64,000 bases of DNA from Saccharopolyspora kobensis. Its GTDB lineage: Bacteria > Actinomycetota > Actinomycetes > Mycobacteriales > Pseudonocardiaceae. A program made the translations under genes and the position numbers. Position 1 is the first letter of the stretch, and every line of letters starts with the position of its first letter. Where the stretch lies: positions 361,547 to 425,546 of the forward strand of contig NZ_FNVB01000008.1 of NCBI RefSeq assembly GCF_900108315.1, given 5' to 3'. This document shows, piece by piece, positions 45,959 through 53,056 of the stretch. The notes under the pieces are model-generated. The model was given only the letters and a program-made list of their open reading frames with translations, had not been told where the DNA came from and made no database searches.

Positions 45959-45984
45959 CAGGATTCAGAACCGGACGAATCCTG
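45959..45984. promoter_or_regulatory. Inverted repeat CAGGATTC-N10-GAATCCTG upstream of fba
   Basis: Perfect 8-bp arms separated by 10 bases, about 150 bases before the fba start codon in a gene-free gap. It could be an operator for fba, but no regulator is identified. The rest of 45808-46227 holds only repeat C3. Confidence 0.4.
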
Positions 45985-46061
45985 TGTACATCCTCACACG
46001 CTGCGGTTTCACCCTCCGAAGGGGTCATCGTTTTTGATCTTGAAACGGCGCAGCCGCTCGA

Positions 46062-46212
46062 CCCGCCCTCGGCGCTCGCACCGCCGCGGATTCTCAGCGT
46101 TCGCCTGGCGAGGACGGCCCGGCCGCCGTGCATCGGTCATGCCTGAAGCCGGGCACCCGCGGTCCAGGCGGACGCCGAGGTTCCGCCACCCGCACCGCCA
46201 CGCAGAACGAGT
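46062..46212 (+). repeat. Family C repeat, copy C3
   Basis: A 151-bp full-length copy (CCGCCCTC.GCGCTCGCACC, TTCTCAGCGTTCGCCTGGCG, GAGGTTCCGCCACCCGCACC, GCCACGCAGAACGAG), same orientation as C1 and C2 but 11 kb away. It lies between the fba 5' side and the YCII gene 3' end. Confidence 0.85.
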
Positions 46213-46227
46213 TCGTCAGACCAGTTC

Positions 46228-46506
46228 TTACAGCCAGGCGCCGACGAGGACGTCCCACTCCCGGACGGTGGTCCGCGCGATCACCCCGGCCTCGGTGTAC
46301 GGGTCGGCGTCGAGGACCGCCTTCAGCTCGTCCCGGTCGGCCGCCTCGTAGACGATCTGCGCGCCCGCGCCGTCGGTGAACGGGCCACCGGCCAGCAGCA
46401 CGCCGCGGTCCGCCAGCTCGCGGCAGTACTCGCGGTGCGCCGGGCGCACCTGCAAGCGGTGCTCCTGGTCCTCGCCGTAGACCAAATCGACCACGAACCT
46501 GGCCAT
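46228..46506 (-). CDS. YCII-domain protein
   Basis: A 92-aa protein, MARFVVDLVYGEDQEHRLQVRPAHREYCRELADRGVLLAGGPF, followed by GAQIVYEAADRDELKAVLDADPYTEAGVIA. This is the alpha/beta dimeric YciI fold with its conserved His and the DPY motif. Members are small enzymes or binding proteins of mostly unknown role. It is divergent from a sigma-factor gene (90-base gap). YCII or DGPF proteins often sit near sigma genes, so a link is possible. Confidence 0.9.
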   Translation of the reverse strand: MARFVVDLVYGEDQEHRLQVRPAHREYCRELADRGVLLAGGPFTDGAGAQIVYEAADRDELKAVLDADPYTEAGVIARTTVREWDVLVGAWL

Positions 46507-46596
46507 GCCGAACCTCCGTCTTCCCGATCACGATCGATGCGCACGCTACCCGGCCGGACCACACCGACCGGGGGACAACCGGTAGCTTGTCCGATC

Positions 46597-47166
46597 ATGG
46601 CCGGTGATTCACGCGGAGTCGAACGGAGCGTCGAGCAGACCCTCGGCCACCTGCGCACATTGGACGGCGCAGCGGCCGACGAGTCAGCTCCGCTGACCCT
46701 GGAAGACCTCTACCGACAGCAGCGCATGCGGATGGTGCGGCTGGCGATCCTGCTGGTCGACGATCCGGCCACTGCCGAGGACGTGGTGCAGGAGGCGTTC
46801 ACCGGTCTGTACCGCAACTGGTCCGGCCTGCGCGACTCGCGGGCGGCGATCGGCTACCTGCGGACCGCGGTGGTCAACGGCAGCCGCTCGGTCCTGCGCC
46901 GCCGCAAGACGGCCCGCGAGTACCAGCCGCCGCACCAGGCCGACGCCCGTTCGGCGGAGTCGCTGGCGATGCTGACCGCCGAGCACCAGGCCGTGGTGGC
47001 GTCGCTGGCGAAGCTCCCGCGGCGGCAGCGCGAGGTCCTCGTGCTGCGCTACTACGGCAACCTGTCCGAAGCGGAGATCGCCGAGGCCACCGGGGTTTCG
47101 CGGGGCACGGTGAAGTCCACCGCGAGCCGCGCGCTGGACGCGCTGCAGAAGCTGATGGGCAGTTGA
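46597..47166 (+). CDS. SigE-family/ECF sigma factor
   Basis: A 189-aa protein with an N-terminal extension of about 35 residues before region 2 (LEDLYRQQRMRMVRLAILLVDDPATAEDVVQEAFTGLYRNW). Region 4 is RQREVLVLRYYGNLSEAEIAEATGVSRGTVKSTASRALDAL. No Shine-Dalgarno precedes ATG 46597, but TAGCTT lies 8 bases upstream, suggesting a leaderless message. No anti-sigma gene follows; the next gene is behind its own operator. Target genes unknown. Confidence 0.9.
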   Translation: MAGDSRGVERSVEQTLGHLRTLDGAAADESAPLTLEDLYRQQRMRMVRLAILLVDDPATAEDVVQEAFTGLYRNWSGLRDSRAAIGYLRTAVVNGSRSVLRRRKTAREYQPPHQADARSAESLAMLTAEHQAVVASLAKLPRRQREVLVLRYYGNLSEAEIAEATGVSRGTVKSTASRALDALQKLMGS

Positions 47167-47210
47167 GGCCCGGGAAGTCCGCGAAAACCTTCCGCGAACA
47201 ACACACCCGT

Positions 47211-47224
47211 TTGGTGTAGACCAA
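47211..47224. promoter_or_regulatory. DasR-like operator (dre) upstream of the GlcNAc operon
   Basis: TTGGTGTAGACCAA is a 14-bp inverted repeat (TTGGT/ACCAA). It matches the shape of dre sites (TGGTCTAGACCA) bound by the GntR regulator DasR, which responds to glucosamine 6-phosphate. It lies 30 bases before the ROK kinase start, just where a repressor would block transcription. Confidence 0.72.
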
Positions 47225-47253
47225 TAGGCGTCCGGTAGCGGAGGATCGTCGGC

Positions 47254-48174
47254 GTGACCGCAAACGCCATCGCCGTCGACGTCGGCGGAACCGAGATGAA
47301 GGCCGCGCTGGTCGCCGTCGACCGGCACCGCGCGGAGCCGTTGCGCTGGCTGAGACGCCCGACACCGCGCGGAGCCGACGGCGCGGAGACGGCGGAGCTG
47401 GTGGTGGCCGCCGTGGCAGAGCTGGTGGCCGAGCTGCGCGTGGGCGCGTCCGCGGACGCCGTCGGCGTCGTCGTGCCGGGCGCTGTCGACGAGGACCGCG
47501 GCATCGGCGTCTACTCGGCCAACCTCGGCTGGAGCGACGTACCACTGCGCGACATGCTCGCCGAGCGCATCGACCTGCCGGTGAGCCTGGGCCACGACGT
47601 GCGCGCGGGCGGCCTCGCCGAAGCCCGCCTGGGCGCCGCGCGCGGCATGCGCGACGTCGTGGTGCTGCCGATCGGCACCGGCATCGCCGCGGCCCTGCTG
47701 TTCGGCGGGCAGCTGCACTCCGGCGGCGGGTTCGCCGGCGAGCTCGGGCACGTCGACATCGGCCACGGCGAGCCCTGCGGCTGCGGGCGCACCGGCTGCG
47801 TCGAAGCGCTGGCGTCCTCCGCGGCCGTGGCGCGCCGCTACCAGGAGCGCACCGGCGTGGAGCGCAGCAGCGCGGAAGTGGCGTCGGCCGTGCGCGCGGG
47901 CGACCCGGACGCGCAAGCTGTGTGGCAGGAAGCGGTGGACGCACTGGCCAAGGGGCTGCTGGTGCTGGTCACCATCGCCGCACCCGAGTGCATCGTGCTC
48001 GGTGGCGGCTTCGCGCAGGCCGGCGACCTGCTCACCGAGCCGCTGCGCGACCGGCTCGACGGCATGCTGGCGGCGTACCACCGCCGCCCGCGCTTGGAAC
48101 TGGCCGAACTCGGCGACACCGCGGGCTGCCTCGGGGCAGCGCTGCTGGCGACGGAAGGGTTGAGAACAAAGTGA
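47254..48174 (+). CDS. nagK: ROK-family sugar kinase, probable N-acetylglucosamine kinase
   Basis: A 306-aa protein. The ATP-binding opening is AIAVDVGGTEMKAALV; the ROK signature GELGHVDIGHGEPCGCGRTGCVEALAS (about 165-190) includes the CxCGxxGCxE zinc site and the catalytic Asp lies in LGHDVRAGG. ROK kinases phosphorylate glucose, mannose or GlcNAc. GlcNAc is inferred from the coupled nagA gene (GTG overlapping the stop) and the DasR-like operator in front. Transport genes are not in the window. Confidence 0.9.
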   Translation: MTANAIAVDVGGTEMKAALVAVDRHRAEPLRWLRRPTPRGADGAETAELVVAAVAELVAELRVGASADAVGVVVPGAVDEDRGIGVYSANLGWSDVPLRDMLAERIDLPVSLGHDVRAGGLAEARLGAARGMRDVVVLPIGTGIAAALLFGGQLHSGGGFAGELGHVDIGHGEPCGCGRTGCVEALASSAAVARRYQERTGVERSSAEVASAVRAGDPDAQAVWQEAVDALAKGLLVLVTIAAPECIVLGGGFAQAGDLLTEPLRDRLDGMLAAYHRRPRLELAELGDTAGCLGAALLATEGLRTK

Positions 48175-49319
48175 ACGCTCCCGAACTGATCCTCGCCGGT
48201 GGGCAGGTCGTCACCCCGGACGGAGTGCTGGACCAGGGCTGGGTCCGGATCTCCGGCGGGAAGATCGCCGAGGTCGGCACCGGACCGACCGCCGCGGGCG
48301 AGGTCGTGGATCTGCGCGGGCAGTGGCTGGTGCCCGGTTTCGTGGACATCCACTGCCACGGCGGTGGCGGCGGCTCGTTCACCAGCATCGAGGTCGACCA
48401 GGCGCGGGCCGCGATCGCCGCGCACCGCCTGCACGGCACCACGACGATGCTGGCCAGCCTGGTCTCGGCCCCGCTGCCCGACCTCACCAAGCAGATCAGC
48501 GCGCTCAGCGACCTCGTGGTGGACGGCGAGCTGGCCGGCATCCACCTGGAGGGCCCGTTCCTGTCCTCGGCGCGCTGCGGCGCGCACGACCCGGCGATCC
48601 TGCGGGCCCCGGAGGCCTCCGCCGTCCAGCAGGTGCTGGACGCGGGTCGCGGAACGGTCCGGATGGTCACCCTGGCGCCGGAGCTGCCGAACGGGGTCGA
48701 GGCGGTCCGCCAGCTGGTCGACCACGGGGTGATCGCCGCCGTCGGGCACACCGATGCGGTGCTCTCGCAGGTGGTGCCCGCGGTGGAGGCCGGCGCGACG
48801 GTGGCCACGCACCTGTTCAACGCGATGCGCCCGCTGCACCACCGCGAGCCCGGCCCGATCGGGGTGCTGCTGGAGGACGAGCGGGTGACCGTCGAGCTGA
48901 TCTGCGATCTGGTCCACCTGCACCCGGCGATCGTGCAGCTGGCGGCCTCGCACGCGGGCACCGGGCGGACGGTGCTGGTCACCGACGCCATCAGCGCCAC
49001 CGACGCCGGGGACGGCACCTACGAGCTGGGCAAGCTCCCGGTGACCGTGGCCAACGGGGAGGCGCGGCTGGCGGACGGCTCGCTGGCGGGCAGCACGCTG
49101 ACCATGGACGTGGCGTTCCGCAACCTGGTCGAGTCCGGCGGGCAGAGCGTCCCGGCGGCGGTGGCGGCTTCATCGACCAAGCCGGCCCAGCTGCTCGGCC
49201 TCGACGACCGCATCGGCTCGATCCGGCCCGGCCTCGCGGCCGACCTGGCGGTCCTGGACACCGACCTGCGGCTCACCGGAGTCCTCAAGGACGGCACCTG
49301 GGCCGTCGATCCCCGCTGA
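48171..49319 (+). CDS. nagA: N-acetylglucosamine-6-phosphate deacetylase NagA
   Basis: A 382-aa amidohydrolase-fold protein starting at GTG 48171 inside the kinase stop codon. Key motifs: VPGFVDIHCHGGGG (about 53), GIHLEGPFLSSARCGAH with the metal Glu (about 123), VGHTDAVLSQ (about 190), THLFNAMRPLHHREPG (about 213) and LVTDAISATDAG with the catalytic Asp (about 268). It converts GlcNAc-6-P to glucosamine-6-P and acetate; glucosamine-6-P is also the DasR effector. The downstream gap holds repeat A3. Confidence 0.95.
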   Translation: MNAPELILAGGQVVTPDGVLDQGWVRISGGKIAEVGTGPTAAGEVVDLRGQWLVPGFVDIHCHGGGGGSFTSIEVDQARAAIAAHRLHGTTTMLASLVSAPLPDLTKQISALSDLVVDGELAGIHLEGPFLSSARCGAHDPAILRAPEASAVQQVLDAGRGTVRMVTLAPELPNGVEAVRQLVDHGVIAAVGHTDAVLSQVVPAVEAGATVATHLFNAMRPLHHREPGPIGVLLEDERVTVELICDLVHLHPAIVQLAASHAGTGRTVLVTDAISATDAGDGTYELGKLPVTVANGEARLADGSLAGSTLTMDVAFRNLVESGGQSVPAAVAASSTKPAQLLGLDDRIGSIRPGLAADLAVLDTDLRLTGVLKDGTWAVDPR

Positions 49320-49325
49320 CCGCGC

Positions 49326-49505
49326 GACCGTCGGCGTGTCGGACCCCGACACGCCGACGGCTCGGCAATTTCAATGGAACTTGCACCTCCGATTTCAATT
49401 GAACTTGCCGCACCACCGGTGTGTCGGGTGCCCGACACACCGGTGGTGCGCCGGGATCGGCGCAATTTCAATTGAAATTGGAGGTCCGATTTCAATTGAA
49501 ATTGC
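49326..49505. repeat. Family A structured repeat, copy A3 (with an extra hairpin)
   Basis: An extra hairpin CCGTCGGCGTGTCGG/CCGACACGCCGACGG (49326-49358) precedes module 1 (49363-49408, GCAATTTCAATGGAACTTG facing GATTTCAATTGAACTTGC). The central hairpin (49411-49448) pairs CACCACCGGTGTGTCGGG with its complement. Module 2 (49462-49505) pairs GCAATTTCAATTGAAAT with ATTTCAATTGAAATTGC. The first hairpin probably terminates nagA. Confidence 0.92.
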
Positions 49506-49553
49506 GGGCCTCGGGTCCGGAGACCTGGTCGACCGAGTGGTTAGGCTCGGGGA

Positions 49554-49817
49554 GTGACTTCTCCTGATCCTCAGCACCTGCTGTCCGCGGCGCTGCGCGC
49601 TCAGGCCGGGGGAAGCCCCGGGATGGGCCCGGCGCCGCAAGGCCCAGCCCCGCAGGGCTCGGCCCCGCAAGGCCCGGCGCCGCAGGGCCCGGTTGCGGCG
49701 CCGCCGCGGCGGGAGCGGTTGCCGGTGGTGGGCGTGCTGGTGTTCGCCGTGGTCCTCGGGCTGGTCACCGGCGTTCTCATGGCCGGTATGACCGTCGCCG
49801 CCCGGTACTTCTGGTGA
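49554..49817 (+). CDS. Small proline-rich single-span membrane protein
   Basis: An 87-aa protein: short N-terminus (PDPQHLLSAALRAQAGG), then a repeated GPAPQ/GSAPQ pentapeptide (about 24-45, five units from a 15-base tandem repeat), a basic stretch (PPRRERLP) and one hydrophobic helix (VVGVLVFAVVLGLVTGVLMAGM). The GTG start lacks a Shine-Dalgarno but has TAGGCT 7 bases upstream, so it may be leaderless. Function unknown. Confidence 0.68.
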   Translation: MTSPDPQHLLSAALRAQAGGSPGMGPAPQGPAPQGSAPQGPAPQGPVAAPPRRERLPVVGVLVFAVVLGLVTGVLMAGMTVAARYFW

Positions 49818-49984
49818 GCACGACCGGGCGGATCTGACGCCCGGCGGCCGCCTCAGCTCGTCGCGGAACGTGCTCGCGCTCCGGCCTCGCCGTTCCACCG
49901 GGTGATCGGCCGAACGTGGTGCGTGCACGGCGGGTCACTCGCCCGCGGATCGGGCTCCAGGGCCTCGCGGTACCGTTGGCGACC

Positions 49985-50674
49985 GTGACGACCGAACTGC
50001 CCGCGATTGTCAACGCCGCCGCGAACACCACCGCGCTGGCCCTGCTGCCGGACTGGCTCAACCCCGAGAACATCGTCCAGTCGCTCGGCCCGTTCGCCCT
50101 GATCGGCGTGTGCCTGATCATCTTCGCCGAGTGCGGCCTGCTCATCGGCTTCTTCCTGCCGGGTGACTCCCTGCTGTTCGTCACCGGCCTGTTCGTCGCG
50201 GCCGGTGCGATCGACACCCCGATCTGGCTGGTCTGCGCGTTGCTGACGTTGTGCGCCTTCGTGGGCAACGTGACCGGGTACTGGATCGGCCGCAAGGTCG
50301 GGCCCGCCATGTTCAACAAGCCGGACTCGAAGCTGTTCAAGCGCGAGCACGTGGACAAGACCCACGAGTTCTTCGAGAAGTACGGCGCGCGGGCGATCAT
50401 CCTGGCCCGGTTCGTGCCGATCGTGCGCACCTTCATCACCGCGGTCGCGGGCATCGCGCAGATGGACCAGAAGAAGTTCTTCAGCTTCTCCGCGATCGGC
50501 GGCGTCGCCTGGATCGTGAGCATGACGCTGCTCGGCTACTTCCTCGGCAACATCCCGTGGATCCGCGACAACCTCGAAGCGATGGCCATCCTCATCGTCG
50601 TCATCTCGGTCATCCCGATCGTCATCGAGTACTTGAAGGGCCGCCGCGAGAAGGCCCGCAAGGCCGCGAGCTGA
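49985..50674 (+). CDS. DedA-family membrane protein
   Basis: A 229-aa protein. The DedA core is clear: FAECGLLIGFFLPGDSLLFVTGLF (about 48), FVGNVTGYWIGRKVG (about 98), and the amphipathic re-entrant motif FEKYGARAIILARFVPIVRTFITAVAGIAQM (about 135) with the conserved arginines. DedA proteins are linked to undecaprenyl-phosphate or phospholipid translocation and envelope homeostasis. The GTG 49985 start is preferred for the hydrophobic N-terminus; a longer frame exists to 49916. It is convergent with the DUF899 gene. Confidence 0.92.
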   Translation: MTTELPAIVNAAANTTALALLPDWLNPENIVQSLGPFALIGVCLIIFAECGLLIGFFLPGDSLLFVTGLFVAAGAIDTPIWLVCALLTLCAFVGNVTGYWIGRKVGPAMFNKPDSKLFKREHVDKTHEFFEKYGARAIILARFVPIVRTFITAVAGIAQMDQKKFFSFSAIGGVAWIVSMTLLGYFLGNIPWIRDNLEAMAILIVVISVIPIVIEYLKGRREKARKAAS

Positions 50675-50687
50675 CCGAGTCGCCACC

Positions 50688-50723
50688 GTCGCGCGGATCC
50701 GATCCCGATCGGGTCCGCGCGAC
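50688..50723. terminator. Hairpin between convergent dedA-like and DUF899 genes
   Basis: The 17-bp arm GTCGCGCGGATCCGATC pairs with GATCGGGTCCGCGCGAC with one G-T-type mismatch and a 2-base core. It lies 14 bases after the DedA stop and 13 bases before the DUF899 stop, so it serves both genes. Confidence 0.75.
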
Positions 50724-50735
50724 TGCTTTCCGGGC

Positions 50736-51416
50736 CTACTCGCCGTAGCGCGCCGCGATGTCCTTCGAACCGGGCCACCGGCTGTAGGCGGGCTCCTGCG
50801 GCCAGCCCGCGGGCGAGTCCTGCCACTCCTCCCGCCGCCCGTACGGCAGCAGGTCGATCAGCGCGAACGTGTGGCTGAGCTGCTCGGTGCCGCGGCCGCT
50901 GCTGTGCCAGGTGCGGTAGGCAGTGTCGCCGTCGCGCAGGAAAACGTTGATCGCGAATCCTCCACCGGGCGGCGCACCCACGTCCTCCCCGAACCGGCTG
51001 TTCGCGGTGGAGTACCAGGTCATCCGGTTCCCGACGCGCCGCTTGTAGGCGAGCGCCTCGTCGATCGGGCCCTGGGTGACGATGACGAACCGGGCGTCGT
51101 AGTCGGCCAGGAACTCCAGCCGGGTGAACTGCGAGGTGAACATGGTGCAGCCCCCGCACTGCCACTCCTGGCCCGGGAACCACATGTGGTTGTAGACGAT
51201 CAGCTGCGTCTTGCCGTCGAAGACGTCCACCAGCCGGACCGGCCCGTCCTCGCCCTCGAGGGTGTAGTCGGGCAGCTCGACCATCGGCAGGCGGCGGCGC
51301 TGCGCGGCGATCGCGTCGAGCTCGCGGGTCGCGGCCTTCTCCCGGGCGCGCAGCTCGTCGAGCTGCCGCTGCCAGGTCTCGGCGTCGACGACGGGCGGTA
51401 GTGCGTTGGCGGACAT
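50736..51416 (-). CDS. DUF899 thioredoxin-like protein
   Basis: A 226-aa protein. VELPDYTLEGEDGPVRLVDVFDGKTQLIVYNHMWF and WQCGGCTMFTSQF, followed by FVIVTQGPIDEALAYKRRVG and a C-terminal WHSSGRGTE, define DUF899 within the thioredoxin superfamily. The CGGC pair could be redox-active. No specific substrate is known. No signal peptide, so it acts in the cytoplasm. Single-gene unit ending at a bidirectional hairpin. Confidence 0.9.
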   Translation of the reverse strand: MSANALPPVVDAETWQRQLDELRAREKAATRELDAIAAQRRRLPMVELPDYTLEGEDGPVRLVDVFDGKTQLIVYNHMWFPGQEWQCGGCTMFTSQFTRLEFLADYDARFVIVTQGPIDEALAYKRRVGNRMTWYSTANSRFGEDVGAPPGGGFAINVFLRDGDTAYRTWHSSGRGTEQLSHTFALIDLLPYGRREEWQDSPAGWPQEPAYSRWPGSKDIAARYGE

Positions 51417-51489
51417 GTCGGCCCCTCCCTGATCACGGCGAATTCACCGGGGTAGACCAGCCGGGGGCCGCGAACTCATCGCCGGTCGA

Positions 51490-52281
51490 TCACCAGGCCG
51501 CAGCGGGATCCGCGTGCTGCTGGATCCAGGTGTGCATCACCACTCCCGCCGCCACGCCCGCGTTGATCGACCGCGTGGAGCCGTACTGCGCGATGGAGAC
51601 CACCAGGTCGGCGTCCAGCCGCGATTCCTCGCGCAGGCCGGGGCCCTCCTGGCCGAAGAGCAGCACGCAGCGGCGCGGCAGGGCCGTGCGCTCGATCGGC
51701 ACCGCGCCCGCGGTGTTGTCCACCGCCACCACCGCGAGGTCGTGCTCGGCCGCGTACTCGCGCAGCGAGGCGAGCTCCGGGTGGTGGTGGACGTGCTGGT
51801 AGCGGTCGGTCACCATCGCGCCGCGCCGGTTCCACCTCCGCCGGCCCACGATGTGCACCGCCTTCGCGGCGAAGGCGTTGGCGGTGCGCACCACGGTGCC
51901 GATGTTGTGGTCGTGCTGGAAGTTCTCGATGGCCACGTGGAAGTCGTGCCGCCGCAGGTCCAGGTCGGCGACGATCGCCTCGCGCCGCCAGTAGCGGTAG
52001 TGGTCGACCACGTTGCGCCGGTCGCCGTGCTCCAGCAGCTCGGGGTCGTAGCGCTCATCGGTCGGCCAGGGGCCTTCCCACGGGCCGACACCGACCGTGG
52101 TGCCCCACTCGGTGGGCCCGATAGCCCCGCCGCCCTGCGATTCACAGCGGTGGTCGCGTTCGGGAGCGATCTCTCGTTTCGCGGTTTCGCGTGGCTGGGC
52201 TGCGTCACGGTCCTCTGGGGTGCGGTTGCGCAGGCCGGGGTCGGCCCCCGGGCCGGACTCGGTTGGCCCCGGGCCGCTCAC
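51490..52281 (-). CDS. SpoU-family RNA 2'-O-methyltransferase with a repeat-derived N-terminal extension
   Basis: A 263-aa protein. Its GTG at 52281 overlaps the pyrE stop (GTGA). The SPOUT domain from about residue 75 shows AIENFQHDHNIGTVVRTANAF, VLLFGQEGPGLREE and VVSIAQYGSTRSINAGVAAG, the three conserved SpoU motifs that bind SAM in a knot. Residues about 15-60 are translated from repeat D1 and look low-complexity, unlike the rest. Function is methylation of rRNA or tRNA ribose; the target is unknown. Coupling to pyrE is common in actinomycetes. Confidence 0.9.
   Translation of the reverse strand: MSGPGPTESGPGADPGLRNRTPEDRDAAQPRETAKREIAPERDHRCESQGGGAIGPTEWGTTVGVGPWEGPWPTDERYDPELLEHGDRRNVVDHYRYWRREAIVADLDLRRHDFHVAIENFQHDHNIGTVVRTANAFAAKAVHIVGRRRWNRRGAMVTDRYQHVHHHPELASLREYAAEHDLAVVAVDNTAGAVPIERTALPRRCVLLFGQEGPGLREESRLDADLVVSIAQYGSTRSINAGVAAGVVMHTWIQQHADPAAAW
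52135..52235 (-). repeat. Family D repeat, copy D1 (inside a gene)
   Basis: About 90 bases resemble 59465-59555: GCAACCGCACCCCAG, CCCAGCCACG, AACCGCGAA and CGACCACCGCTGTGAA on the minus strand, with mixed substitutions between. Here it is translated as part of the methyltransferase N-terminus. A second frame begins GTG ACG CAG CCC AGC CAC and gives TQPSHAKPRNERS. Confidence 0.7.
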
Positions 52282-52826
52282 GCCAGGCCTAGGTCGGCGA
52301 GGCCGAGCAGCGAGCGGTACGGGAGGCCTGCCGCCTCGATCTTCTCGCGGGCGCCGGTGTCCCGGTCGACGACGGTCGCCACGCCGACGATCTCGGCGTT
52401 CGCCTCCCGCAGGGCCTCGACGGCGGTCAGCACGCTGCCGCCGGTGGTGGAGGTGTCCTCGACCGCGAGCACCCGGCGGCCGGTGACGTCCGGGCCCTCG
52501 ATGCGCCGCTGCATGCCGTGCGCCTTGGCGTCCTTGCGCACCACGAAGGCGTCCAGGGGCGCGCCCTCGGCGTGCATCATGGCGGTCGCGACGGGGTCGG
52601 CGCCGAGCGTGAGCCCGCCGACGGCGACGTAGTCCCAGTCCGCGGTGAGCTGGCGCAGCAACCGGCCGATCAGCGGCGCCGCCCGGTGGTGCAGCGTCGC
52701 GCGCCGGAGATCGACGTAGTAATCGGCTTCCTTGCCGGAGGACAACGTCACCTTGCCGTGCACGACGGCGATGTCCTGGACCAGGCGGGCGAGTTCGGAG
52801 CGCTGCTGTTCATCCACTGTGACCAC
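52278..52826 (-). CDS. pyrE: Orotate phosphoribosyltransferase PyrE
   Basis: A 182-aa protein. LVQDIAVVHGKVTLSSGKEADYYVDLR is the family opening, with the PRPP-binding loop RRVLAVEDTSTTGGSVL near residue 117 and the catalytic loop RKDAKAHGMQR near 96. It makes OMP from orotate and PRPP in pyrimidine synthesis. Several GTG codons lie at the start (52826, 52817); 52826 is used here. It is coupled to the methyltransferase gene. No other pyr gene is in the window. Confidence 0.96.
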   Translation of the reverse strand: MVTVDEQQRSELARLVQDIAVVHGKVTLSSGKEADYYVDLRRATLHHRAAPLIGRLLRQLTADWDYVAVGGLTLGADPVATAMMHAEGAPLDAFVVRKDAKAHGMQRRIEGPDVTGRRVLAVEDTSTTGGSVLTAVEALREANAEIVGVATVVDRDTGAREKIEAAGLPYRSLLGLADLGLA

Positions 52827-52890
52827 GAGTTTTCAGCATACGGCCCGGTGCTCGCGGGGGTGCATGCCGGTCCCGGCGCGCCGCCCGCAA

Positions 52891-53035
52891 CGCGATTTCA
52901 ATGGAAATCAAACCTCCGATTTCCATTGAAATCGCGTGGATCCCGACCCACCGCCGGTGTGTCGGGTTCCCGACACGCCGACGGGACGTGCAACTTCAAT
53001 TGAAATCGACGATGCGATTTCAATTGAAATTGCAC
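52891..53035. repeat. Family A structured repeat, copy A4
   Basis: Module 1 (52891-52936) pairs CGCGATTTCAATGGAAAT with ATTTCCATTGAAATCGCG, perfect 18 bp. A central hairpin (about 52954-52980) has GGTGTGTCGGG facing CCCGACACGCC. Module 2 (52988-53035) pairs GTGCAACTTCAATTGAAAT with ATTTCAATTGAAATTGCAC, one mismatch. It lies between the SDR gene's 3' end and the pyrE 5' side. Confidence 0.92.
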
Positions 53036-53056
53036 ACAGGTCACCCGGGCAGGTGG

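Noticed and set aside
51810-52208. 132-aa frame MTQPSHAKPRNERS inside the methyltransferase gene as a full gene
   Set aside because: Beyond the repeat D1 part it is antiparallel-frame noise relative to the conserved SpoU domain; only the first residues match D2. Kept only as a note under the repeat.
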